Assembly (NCBI GenBank): GCA_023392755.1
Contig: JAEWNM010000227.1
Span: 1 to 11,391, forward strand
Direction: 5' to 3'
From: Bacillota bacterium
GTDB taxonomy: Bacteria; Bacillota; Clostridia; Christensenellales; Aristaeellaceae
Length of the DNA: 11,391 nt
Below are positions 5,126 to 11,391 of this stretch, one piece after another (the first letter of the stretch is position 1; every line of letters begins with the position of its first letter). The notes beneath the pieces were generated by a model. That model made no database searches. It was given only the letters and a program-made list of their open reading frames with translations, and was not told where the DNA came from. A program made the position numbers and the translations under genes.

Positions 5126-6223
5126 TTCCAGATGGCGTATGCCCAGCTGCGCGCCGCAGCTTTCCCGCACCACAAGCCGCGGATTGTGGCTGATGGGAAC
5201 ATCTTCATCGAGGCCTTTCATCAGGTTGATGAGGCTGATGATGGCCAGGCGGCCCAGATAGTCGTTTTGCTGATCCAGCGATGTGAGGCGCGGCACGGAA
5301 TATTCACCAAAGTAAAACGAGTCGCAGCTGACAATGGCAATGTCCTCAGGCACGCGCAGGCCCGCGTCGGTAATGGCGCGTATGGCGCCCAGCGCAACCA
5401 TGTCATTGATGGCGATAAAGGCCGTTGGCCGCTCGGAGCGCAATTGGGCTTGCATGGCCGCGTACCCATCAGGTATGTAGTAGTCTGAAAAATGAACGTA
5501 TTTCGGGTTGTAGGGCAGGTTCATCGTTTCCAGGGTCTGCTTGTAGGCATGAAAGCGGTCGGTGGTAATGCGCACGCCCGGCTCTCCCCCCAAAAAGCCA
5601 ATCCGCTTGTGGCCCAGGGCGTACAGGTGGCGTATGACTGCCAATACGCCGCTTGCCAGGCTGCGCTGAACAAAGACGCAGTTGGCGCCGGGGAACCGCT
5701 GGCCTATGATTACAACGGGAAGCTGCTGCTGCAATTCATTGAGCGCGGCAAGATACTCGGGCGAAATCACATCCTTATCCAGCTGGCCGCCTGTGATGAT
5801 GACACCGTCAAGCCGTTTGTCAACGATCATTTTGAAATAGGTCGACTCCCCTATGGTTTTCTGAAAGCTTTGGCTGAAGCTGCCATACAGTGTGTTAAAC
5901 AGCACCACTGAGTAGTTTTGCTCAAGGGAATACCGCTCGATTTCCAGAAACAGGGAGGAAAAGTAGGGGTTCGTGATGTCCGGCAATACGACCCCGATGG
6001 ATCGGCTTTCATTATTGCTAAGCCCCTGGGCAAGGGCATTGGGGGAGAAATGGTTATTTTCTATCACCGCCTGCACCAGTTTGCGCGTGTTTTCGGACAC
6101 CAATGGGCTGTTGTTCAGCACACGCGAAACTGTGGTGATGGATACACCGGCCTGCTCCGCGATTTCATAGATCGTGGTTTTCTTCTTCGAAAAGGTATTC
6201 CCACATTGATTTTTCTTCACCAT
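5123..6223 (-). CDS. LacI-family transcriptional repressor
   Basis: This encodes a DNA-binding regulator of 366 residues. After a 14-residue lysine-rich lead comes the LacI helix-turn-helix TTIYEIAEQAGVSITTVSRVLN (starting at residue 16), then the hinge helix PNALAQGL (61-68). A periplasmic-binding-protein-like sugar-sensing domain follows from about 75 to 355 (SIGVVLPDITNPYF, GHKRIGFLGG, PTAFIAINDMVALGAIRA, PRLTSLDQ). It probably represses the transport operon, the leftward VOC gene and the kinase operon by binding the CG-centred palindromes, and is released by the imported sugar or a derivative. The ATG at 6223 was chosen because a promoter -10 box sits at 6264-6269, which rules out longer frames reaching 6343; CGGAG lies just upstream. 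A GTG as the next codon would give a better ribosome spacing and is an alternative. A CcpA-like global role is less likely given the cluster position. Confidence 0.93.
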   Translation of the reverse strand: MVKKNQCGNTFSKKKTTIYEIAEQAGVSITTVSRVLNNSPLVSENTRKLVQAVIENNHFSPNALAQGLSNNESRSIGVVLPDITNPYFSSLFLEIERYSLEQNYSVVLFNTLYGSFSQSFQKTIGESTYFKMIVDKRLDGVIITGGQLDKDVISPEYLAALNELQQQLPVVIIGQRFPGANCVFVQRSLASGVLAVIRHLYALGHKRIGFLGGEPGVRITTDRFHAYKQTLETMNLPYNPKYVHFSDYYIPDGYAAMQAQLRSERPTAFIAINDMVALGAIRAITDAGLRVPEDIAIVSCDSFYFGEYSVPRLTSLDQQNDYLGRLAIISLINLMKGLDEDVPISHNPRLVVRESCGAQLGIRHLE

Positions 6224-6242
6224 GCTGCTCCGTTTGCATATT

Positions 6243-6271
6243 TTCCCACTGCCGGGTAGCTTCATTATAGT
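6243..6271 (+). promoter_or_regulatory. Tentative promoter for the kinase operon
   Basis: TTCCCA (6243-6248) and TATAGT (6266-6271) are separated by 17 bases on the plus strand. The -10 box is good (5 of 6) and the -35 box is weak (4 of 6). The -10 overlaps the repressor's own -10 on the other strand, so the two promoters would compete for polymerase. It would place operator O3 about 50 bases into the transcript, where a bound repressor could act as a roadblock. I found no better candidate between here and the kinase start. Confidence 0.35.
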
Positions 6272-6292
6272 AAACGTTCCATGTTTTTGCAA
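6264..6292 (-). promoter_or_regulatory. Sigma-A promoter of the LacI-family gene
   Basis: On the minus strand TTGCAA (6287-6292) and a perfect TATAAT (6264-6269) are separated by 17 bases. The start would be near 6257, leaving a leader of about 34 bases before the ATG at 6223. This promoter settles the choice of start codon for the repressor. No good copy of the operator pattern overlaps it; the nearest (6326-6345) lies 33 bases further upstream. Confidence 0.8.
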
Positions 6293-6325
6293 TCCCGATT
6301 TGTTGATAAAGGGTTGGAAATGCGT

Positions 6326-6345
6326 CATTGGTACCGCTTGCAATC
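6326..6345. promoter_or_regulatory. Possible LacI-family operator O3
   Basis: The right half GCTTGCAATC matches the half-site pattern of O1 and O2 perfectly; the left half CATTGGTACC keeps ATTG and the central C but differs at two inner positions. The centre is CG as in the other sites. It lies between the repressor gene and the kinase operon, 33 bases before the TTG start of the kinase gene, so it most likely controls the kinase operon. It is weaker than O1 and O2. Confidence 0.55.
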
Positions 6346-6377
6346 AAGGCTGTTCCAACCGGACTGAGGTGATACGA

Positions 6378-7346
6378 TTGAGTTCTATGGAAGCATTTGG
6401 CACATATCTGGGAATAGACCTGGGAGGAACCAAGCTGCTGGTCGGCGAAGCTGATGCAAGCGGCAGGCTCCTTGGATACCGAAAATACCCGTCAGGCTAT
6501 CTTGATCAAAAGCAGGCGCTGCTACTCATACAGGATGCCGTGGATGATTATATGGAAAACCGCCGCGAAGAAGGCAGGGGCCCGATTTTGTCGATGGGGC
6601 TGGGCCTTGTAGGCCGGGTGGACAGCGCAAGCGGCACCTGGTTTCAAATAGACAAACAGCGCACCGAGGAAATCCCTTTGGCGGATATGCTGGCAAAGCG
6701 TTACGGCCTGCCTTGCACCATCGACAACGACGTGCGCAGCGCAACCCGCGCCGAGATGCGCTTTGGCTATGGGCAAACGACCCGCAATTTTATTTATGTC
6801 AATGTGGGGACGGGCCTTGCGGCGGGGATCGTTACAGGCGGATGCATCGTGCGCGGCGGGCACTTCAACTCCGGTGAGGTGGGGCACGTCCAGGTGGGGG
6901 TAAAGGTGGGCATCAACTGTGCCTGCGGCCGTACCGATTGTGTGGAATGCATCGCGGCAGGCAGCGGAATCGACAAGTGCGCCCGTTTTCTTCTGCCCAG
7001 GTATCCAGACACGTCGCTGAACATTCCCGCTGAAAACGAGCGTGTGAACGTGCGCGAGGTGTTTGAAAAGGCGGAGTCTGATCCGCTTTGCGGCATTCTG
7101 ACTGAAAACGCCGCAAGGGGAATAGCCAACCTGATCATGAACCTGGCCAGGACCACCGATCCGGATACCGTTGTATTGGGCGGCGGCGTTGTTTCCGATG
7201 GGATTCTGTTTGGTCGTATTCAAAAATGCCTGCACGCCAACACCATGCGTTTTGTTACCGGCGGCGTAAAGCTGACACGGCTTGACCCCGAGATGATTGG
7301 GCTGCTTGGCGCCTGCACCCTTGCCATGGATTCGGGCGAACAATAA
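6378..7346 (+). CDS. ROK-family sugar kinase
   Basis: This encodes a cytoplasmic ATP-dependent sugar kinase of 322 residues. It shows the ROK layout: phosphate-binding YLGIDLGGTKLLVG (10-23), catalytic Asp D118 in TIDNDVRSATRAE, the second phosphate loop NVGTGLAAGI (142-151), GEVGHVQV with H170, the zinc site CACGRTDC (C181, C183, C188), E190, and the adenosine segment DPDTVVLGGGVV. No N-terminal DNA-binding domain is present, so it is an enzyme and not a NagC/XylR-type repressor. A TTG at 6378 is preferred to the ATG at 6387, which would remove three residues: GAGG at 6366-6369 sits eight bases from the TTG but 17 from the ATG. It is the first gene of the second operon. Next to a NagB-family gene its likely substrate is glucosamine or N-acetylglucosamine, but glucose or another hexose is possible. 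Confidence 0.92.
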   Translation: MSSMEAFGTYLGIDLGGTKLLVGEADASGRLLGYRKYPSGYLDQKQALLLIQDAVDDYMENRREEGRGPILSMGLGLVGRVDSASGTWFQIDKQRTEEIPLADMLAKRYGLPCTIDNDVRSATRAEMRFGYGQTTRNFIYVNVGTGLAAGIVTGGCIVRGGHFNSGEVGHVQVGVKVGINCACGRTDCVECIAAGSGIDKCARFLLPRYPDTSLNIPAENERVNVREVFEKAESDPLCGILTENAARGIANLIMNLARTTDPDTVVLGGGVVSDGILFGRIQKCLHANTMRFVTGGVKLTRLDPEMIGLLGACTLAMDSGEQ

Positions 7347-7376
7347 CCTTGGCCCCATGATGAAAGGAGTACCCTT

Positions 7377-8117
7377 ATGCTTAAAGTTACGATTGCGCAA
7401 AACGAAGCGGAATTTGACCGCATTGCCGCGTGGCGAATTATTGGCGAGATGATGAGAAACCCCCGCGCGGTGATTGGGCTTTCCACCGGCCAGACAACGC
7501 TCAACATGCACGGGATTGTCAGCGGCATCTATAGCCAACACCCCTTCGATGTGTCGGGCATTACGCTGTTTAATGTGGATGAGCTGACAAACCTGCCGCG
7601 AAGCTATAAAGGGTGCTGCTATACCATGATTCAGGAGCAGATCGCGGGACCCCTTGGGATACCGGAAGAGAATTTCATCATGCCGCCCACCATGTCCGAT
7701 GATTTTTCGCGGGAATCACGCGATTTTCAAAAGGCGCTGGAAGCGCGGGGCGGCATTGACTTGCAAATGCTGGGGCTTGGCTTTAACGGGCATATCGGCA
7801 TCAATCAGCCGGGAACGCCCTTTGGCAGCGAAACATGGGTATCCCCCATGGATGAGATTTTTGAAAAGCGCGTGCGCATGGAAACGAACGTGGCGGACGA
7901 TTATCCCCTGGGCGGGCTTACGCTGGGCATACGCACCATCATGCATTCCCGTAAAATCGTTTTAATCGCCAAGGGTGCCCACAAGGCCGAAATTGTGGAG
8001 AAAATGCTCTTGGGCCCCGTGACGGAGGATATTCCCGCCAGTGTTTTGCAGCTTCACCCCAATTGCGAGTTTCTGCTGGATAAAGACGCCGCGAGCCGCG
8101 TCGCGGGCAGGTATTAA
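7377..8117 (+). CDS. nagB: Glucosamine-6-phosphate deaminase (NagB) family protein with altered active site
   Basis: This encodes 246 residues, the length of the short NagB proteins of Firmicutes. NagB converts glucosamine-6-phosphate to fructose-6-phosphate and ammonia in the cytoplasm. Family blocks in order are VIGLSTGQTTL (32-42, phosphate loop), FNVDEL with D68 (equivalent of E. coli D72), LGLGFNGHIGINQPGT (132-147, with H139 equivalent to H143), R167, LTLGIRTIMHSRKIVL (181-196), K203 and LQLHP. N137 in place of Asp occurs in Bacillus-type enzymes, but Q144 stands where the family has the catalytic Glu (E. coli E148). Phosphate-binding residues seem kept, so the ligand is probably a sugar phosphate. 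It may be a slower deaminase, or an isomerase for another amino-sugar phosphate. AAAGGAG precedes the ATG. It lies 30 bases after the kinase gene and 17 before the hydrolase gene. Confidence 0.85.
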   Translation: MLKVTIAQNEAEFDRIAAWRIIGEMMRNPRAVIGLSTGQTTLNMHGIVSGIYSQHPFDVSGITLFNVDELTNLPRSYKGCCYTMIQEQIAGPLGIPEENFIMPPTMSDDFSRESRDFQKALEARGGIDLQMLGLGFNGHIGINQPGTPFGSETWVSPMDEIFEKRVRMETNVADDYPLGGLTLGIRTIMHSRKIVLIAKGAHKAEIVEKMLLGPVTEDIPASVLQLHPNCEFLLDKDAASRVAGRY

Positions 8118-8134
8118 AAGGGATGGTGCGCTTT

Positions 8135-10543
8135 ATGAAAACGCCTTTTGCCATCAACGGAGAACTGCGCGAAAAGATCGAGGGTACAGGGTACCTGCAC
8201 AGGGCGCTGCCGCTGGATCTGGAAAATTCCCTGGAGCGGATAGGGCTGTCCAAAACGGTTTTGACTCAAAGGGTGTTATGCGACATGGAAAGCGCAAAAG
8301 GCTGGAGAAGCGCCGGCCCGGGCACCCTGAGCCATACGGGGCGCACAACCCCGGCCGGCCATGCCAGCATGCGCATGGAAGCGCCTACCGCCTGGCACGC
8401 CTGGCCGGAGGATAACCCCGAGGGGGACTACACGCCATTTTTCCGCCAGCACGCCATCTATGACGTAGGCGGGCAGGATTTTGGCGCATACAACCGCATC
8501 CACTTTTGGATTTACCCCGATTGCGAAGGCGTTTACGCGGTGAATATCGATCTTTTGTATCAAAATGACGGAGAAATCAAAATCCCCGACCCTTACTTCC
8601 GGGAGGGGCGCCACGAAATCAATCTGATTAACCGCCGGTGGAATGAATGCTTTTTGGAAATACCCGAGCTGCCCAGGGACCGCATCACCATGCTGTGCTT
8701 TGAGCGCGCGGCCTTTGGCCGTGAGCGCACCATGGGCGATGCCTGGCGGTTTGACATCGGTGAAATTTTACTGGAAAAGGTTGAGGAGCCGGAGCTTGTG
8801 CATGGCTGGGAGCCTGCCTGCGGCAAAATCGCCTACAGCATGAGCGGCTATGAGGCAAAGGGTGAAAAGACCGCCGTAATGCGGTCAGCCGGTGAAAGGC
8901 CGCCTGTTTTTGCACTGAAGCGGCTAAGCGGCGAAACAGCCTTTGAAGGGGCCGCAATCAGGACAGCCACGTCGGACGGCAGCTTTGACGTGCTGGACTT
9001 TACGGCGCTTTCAGAGCCCGGCCAATATGTCCTCTGCTGCGGCGAAAGCCATACCCGGCCTTTTCCGGTGGGCGAAGGCATCTGGGGAAGCAGCGTGTGG
9101 AAAGCCCTCAACTTTGTGTTTTGCGAGCGCTGCGGCACACCGGTTGCCGGCATGCATGGAAGCTGCCACGGGGATATCGTTGCCCGGCATGACGGCAAGA
9201 CGCTGGCCTATTGCGGCGGCTGGCACGACGCGGGGGATTTGTCTCAGCAGACGCTGCAAACGGGGGATGTGGCTTTCGCCCTTTTGGAGATGGCGGAACA
9301 GGCCCGGGCGGCGGACAGGCAGCTTGCCCTGCGCCTTGAGGAAGAGGCACGCTGGGGCCTGGATTTTCTTTTGAAGTGCCGCTTTGGGGATGGGCATTAC
9401 GCCAGCAGCGCCGGCATCGTTCACTGGAGCGACGGGTATATCGGCACCTTTGACGACAGGCCCGCTCGGGTGCACAACAATTCCTTTGACAACCTGCTCT
9501 ATGCCGGCTGCTATGCCAAAGCCGCCATGGTGCTCCGGGATGACGAGCCCCTGCGCGACCGGCTTGCCGCCTGCGCCAGGGAGGATTTTGATTTTGCACT
9601 GAAGCAATTTGATCGGCATGGCTTTTCGGAACAGCCCATCCAATGGGAGCACAGCCTGAACACTTCACCCGCCCAGTATATGGCCACCGTGAGCTGGGCC
9701 GCCAGCATGCTCTACAAGCTGACGGGGGAGGAAGCGTATGCGGAAAAGGCTGCCGGGGCGATTGATTATACGCTTGGCTGCCAGCGCATAAAGCCTTTGG
9801 GCAACATTGGCCTGCGGGGCTTCTTCTATCGCGACAGGGATTTGAAAATCATTCAGCACTACACCCATCAGTCAAGGGACGCGGTGTTCATGCAGGCGCT
9901 GCAGCTGCTTCTTCAAACGCAGCCCAATCATGTGAACCGGGAAAAATGGCTGGAATCCGTACGGCTCTTTGGCGGATACCTTCAAAAGATAATGGCGTTC
10001 TCCGCGCCCTTTGGCATGCTGCCAAGCGGTGTGTACCATGTGGCTGAGGGCGGCGACGCGGGAAGCATGACCCGCCAGCACCTGCAGGCGGGCGCGGCCA
10101 TGGAGCAGGGCTTCCGGGAGCAGCTGAAGCAGGGGATTTCCCTGGATGAGGAACATTTCGTGCGCCGGTTTCCCGTGTGGTTCTCCTTCCGGGGCAACTC
10201 CGCGGTGCATCTTTCTACAGGCAAGGCCGCCGCGATCTGCGCCGGCATATTGAAGGATGAAAAGCTCAAAAACATTGCCCTGGAGCAACTGTACTGGGTG
10301 GTGGGCAAAAATCCCTTCTGTCAGTCGCTGATGTACGGGGAGGGGCACAACTACCCCGAGCAGGCGGTTTTCCTGCCCGGTTCCATGACGGGCCAGCTGC
10401 CGGTGGGCATTCAGACAAGGGACAGCGAGGATATTCCTTACTGGCCCCAGGCAAACAACGCGACCTACAAGGAAGCCTGGCTCACCGTGGCGGGGAAATG
10501 GTTCACCCTGGTGGCCGAGCTTGCAAAGGAGCACCATGCTTAG
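8135..10543 (+). CDS. Cytoplasmic glycoside hydrolase family 9 protein with extended N-terminus
   Basis: This encodes an 802-residue hydrolase without signal peptide or membrane segment, so it acts on imported sugar. Residues 1-220 form an unassigned, beta-rich region (FGAYNRIHFWIYPD) that could be a carbohydrate-binding module. About 225-312 resemble the Ig-like domain before many GH9 catalytic domains (GKIAYSMSGYEAKGEKTAV). The GH9 (alpha/alpha)6 domain follows: GGWHDAGD (361-368) supplies the Asp pair D365/D368 for the inverting reaction, and WVVGKNPFCQSLMYGEG (721-737) is the usual C-terminal signature. The expected NEVxIxxN acid motif reads NNATYKEAWL, making E780 the likely acid. GH9 contains endoglucanases and also exo-beta-glucosaminidases from Vibrionaceae chitin clusters; kinase and NagB neighbours favour the latter. 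ATG 8135 is preferred to 8123, which abuts the ribosome site with no spacing. Confidence 0.9.
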   Translation: MKTPFAINGELREKIEGTGYLHRALPLDLENSLERIGLSKTVLTQRVLCDMESAKGWRSAGPGTLSHTGRTTPAGHASMRMEAPTAWHAWPEDNPEGDYTPFFRQHAIYDVGGQDFGAYNRIHFWIYPDCEGVYAVNIDLLYQNDGEIKIPDPYFREGRHEINLINRRWNECFLEIPELPRDRITMLCFERAAFGRERTMGDAWRFDIGEILLEKVEEPELVHGWEPACGKIAYSMSGYEAKGEKTAVMRSAGERPPVFALKRLSGETAFEGAAIRTATSDGSFDVLDFTALSEPGQYVLCCGESHTRPFPVGEGIWGSSVWKALNFVFCERCGTPVAGMHGSCHGDIVARHDGKTLAYCGGWHDAGDLSQQTLQTGDVAFALLEMAEQARAADRQLALRLEEEARWGLDFLLKCRFGDGHYASSAGIVHWSDGYIGTFDDRPARVHNNSFDNLLYAGCYAKAAMVLRDDEPLRDRLAACAREDFDFALKQFDRHGFSEQPIQWEHSLNTSPAQYMATVSWAASMLYKLTGEEAYAEKAAGAIDYTLGCQRIKPLGNIGLRGFFYRDRDLKIIQHYTHQSRDAVFMQALQLLLQTQPNHVNREKWLESVRLFGGYLQKIMAFSAPFGMLPSGVYHVAEGGDAGSMTRQHLQAGAAMEQGFREQLKQGISLDEEHFVRRFPVWFSFRGNSAVHLSTGKAAAICAGILKDEKLKNIALEQLYWVVGKNPFCQSLMYGEGHNYPEQAVFLPGSMTGQLPVGIQTRDSEDIPYWPQANNATYKEAWLTVAGKWFTLVAELAKEHHA

Positions 10544-11391
10544 AATAGGCTTTGTTGATTACTATCTTGATAATTGGCACGCCAACAATTATCCAAAGTT
10601 TCTGCGTCAGGCCATTTCGAAATACGGTTTTGATGCGCAGGTGACGGCCGCCTTCGGCATGATGGACGCGCCGGACGGCATGACAAGCGCTGCGTGGTGC
10701 AAAGATCAAAACGTGGCCATGGCAAACAGCATGCAGGAACTGCTCGACAGCGTGGACGCGGTCATGGTGATCGCGGCCGATGATTCACGCTTCCATGAAA
10801 TCGTCTGCCCCGAGCCCTTGAAATCGGGCAAGCCCGTGTATGTGGACAAGACGTTTGCCCATAACCTTGATACCGCGAAAAAGCTGTTTGCCATCGCAAA
10901 GGAACATAACACGCCTGTGTTCAGCGCCTCCGCCCAGCGCTATTGCCAGCATGTGATCGATTACCTGGCCGAGAAAAAGGGCGCTGCGCGCTTCATGTCC
11001 ACAGTGGGCCCCCACAGCCTGGATAATTACGCCGTGCACCAGTTGGAGCCTATTGTAGCCGTCATGGGCACAGGCGTAAAGCGTATGAAGGTCTTTTCAG
11101 TCGGCAGCGCGGTAACACAGCTTATCCTGGATTACGGGGACGGGCGGCTGGCCAGCTTTACCCAAACGCCCCAGCCCTTTGCGGAGTTCAATTTCATGGT
11201 AAGCGACGGGGAAACGGGGCGGCGGCTTAACAGCGATGACAGCAACTTTTACGATAACCTGATGAAGGTCATCCTGGACTTTTTTGTGAGCCGCATTCCG
11301 CCGGTGCAAAAGGAGGAAACACTGGAGATCATCTCCCTGATTGAAACGGCCAGATCGGCCCGCAATCATCAGGATGAGTGGATTCCCATCC
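10536..11391 (+). CDS. Gfo/Idh/MocA-like oxidoreductase, 3' end outside window
   Basis: The open frame runs to the window edge (285 codons so far). It starts at an ATG overlapping the hydrolase stop by eight bases, with AAGGAG four bases upstream, so it is translationally coupled to that gene. Blocks typical of this NAD(P)-dependent sugar dehydrogenase family are seen: DAVMVIAADDSRFHEIVCPEPL (starting at 74), then SGKPVYVDKTFAHN (97-110), where VDKTFA takes the place of the usual EKP motif, and PHSLDNYAVHQLEP (159-172), which may supply active-site His/Asp residues. The N-terminus MLRIGFVDYYLDNWHANNYP lacks the GxGxxG motif of a normal Rossmann fold. Family members oxidise, reduce or epimerise sugars and cyclitols, often with tightly bound NAD. 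The last residues seen, DEWIPI, suggest that the protein ends soon, which would make it shorter than the usual 330-390. It could instead be a non-redox relative. Confidence 0.8.
   Translation, partial: MLRIGFVDYYLDNWHANNYPKFLRQAISKYGFDAQVTAAFGMMDAPDGMTSAAWCKDQNVAMANSMQELLDSVDAVMVIAADDSRFHEIVCPEPLKSGKPVYVDKTFAHNLDTAKKLFAIAKEHNTPVFSASAQRYCQHVIDYLAEKKGAARFMSTVGPHSLDNYAVHQLEPIVAVMGTGVKRMKVFSVGSAVTQLILDYGDGRLASFTQTPQPFAEFNFMVSDGETGRRLNSDDSNFYDNLMKVILDFFVSRIPPVQKEETLEIISLIETARSARNHQDEWIPI

Noticed and set aside
6270..6280. GTAAACGTTCC with a central CG in the repressor promoter spacer, considered as an autoregulatory operator.
   Set aside because: Outside the AACGTT core it does not match the ATTGxAAxC half-sites of O1 and O2.
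6522..7541. A 339-codon minus-strand frame opposite the ROK kinase gene.
   Set aside because: The plus strand carries all ROK motifs. The antisense frame is a composition effect of GC-rich codons.
1..11391. CRISPR arrays, tRNA or rRNA genes, riboswitches, toxin-antitoxin or phage-defence genes.
   Set aside because: I saw no direct-repeat array with spacers, no tRNA-like folds, and no defence or prophage motifs. The window is a metabolic island bordered by an insertion-sequence end.

Overview
The window looks like a carbohydrate-utilisation island from a low-to-mid-GC Gram-positive anaerobe, most likely a member of the Clostridia. The reasons are near-consensus sigma-A promoters with 17-base spacers, strong AGGAGG-type ribosome binding sites, two probable TTG starts, a CUT1 sugar transporter without its own ATPase gene, and LacI-family control. 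The species cannot be named from the sequence.

Layout: (1) Positions 1-223 hold the 3' end of an IS30-family transposase and two rightward terminator-like hairpins. (2) A leftward single-domain VOC (glyoxalase-fold) gene at 243-662 is divergent from a rightward operon. Each direction has a clear promoter, and each promoter carries a LacI-type palindrome centred on CG (711-730 and 961-980). (3) The rightward operon (1025-5116) encodes a secreted sugar-binding protein, two MalF/MalG-type permeases, a two-domain VOC protein and a 70-residue protein of unknown function. A pair of hairpins lies between the binding protein and the first permease. (4) A leftward LacI-family repressor gene (5123-6223) converges on that operon, and its stop codon shares a 12-base palindrome with the stop of the 70-residue gene. 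(5) A second rightward operon starts divergently from the repressor behind a third operator-like site. It encodes a ROK sugar kinase (6378-7346), a glucosamine-6-phosphate deaminase (NagB) family protein (7377-8117), a large GH9 glycoside hydrolase without a signal peptide (8135-10543) and a Gfo/Idh/MocA-type oxidoreductase cut by the window edge (10536-11391).

Working model (inference): a short oligosaccharide, plausibly containing glucosamine, is captured by the binding protein and imported by the two permeases with an ATPase encoded elsewhere. It is cut in the cytoplasm by the GH9 enzyme, phosphorylated by the ROK kinase, and fed to fructose-6-phosphate or a similar product by the NagB-like enzyme. 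The two VOC proteins, the oxidoreductase and the 70-residue protein have no place in the standard glucosamine pathway, so they are the most likely carriers of new biology. The NagB-like protein has Gln where the family has a catalytic Glu, and the oxidoreductase lacks the usual glycine-rich NAD motif. Both suggest a modified substrate or chemistry. The local LacI repressor probably controls all three transcription units through shared palindromes, although these also resemble CcpA cre sites.
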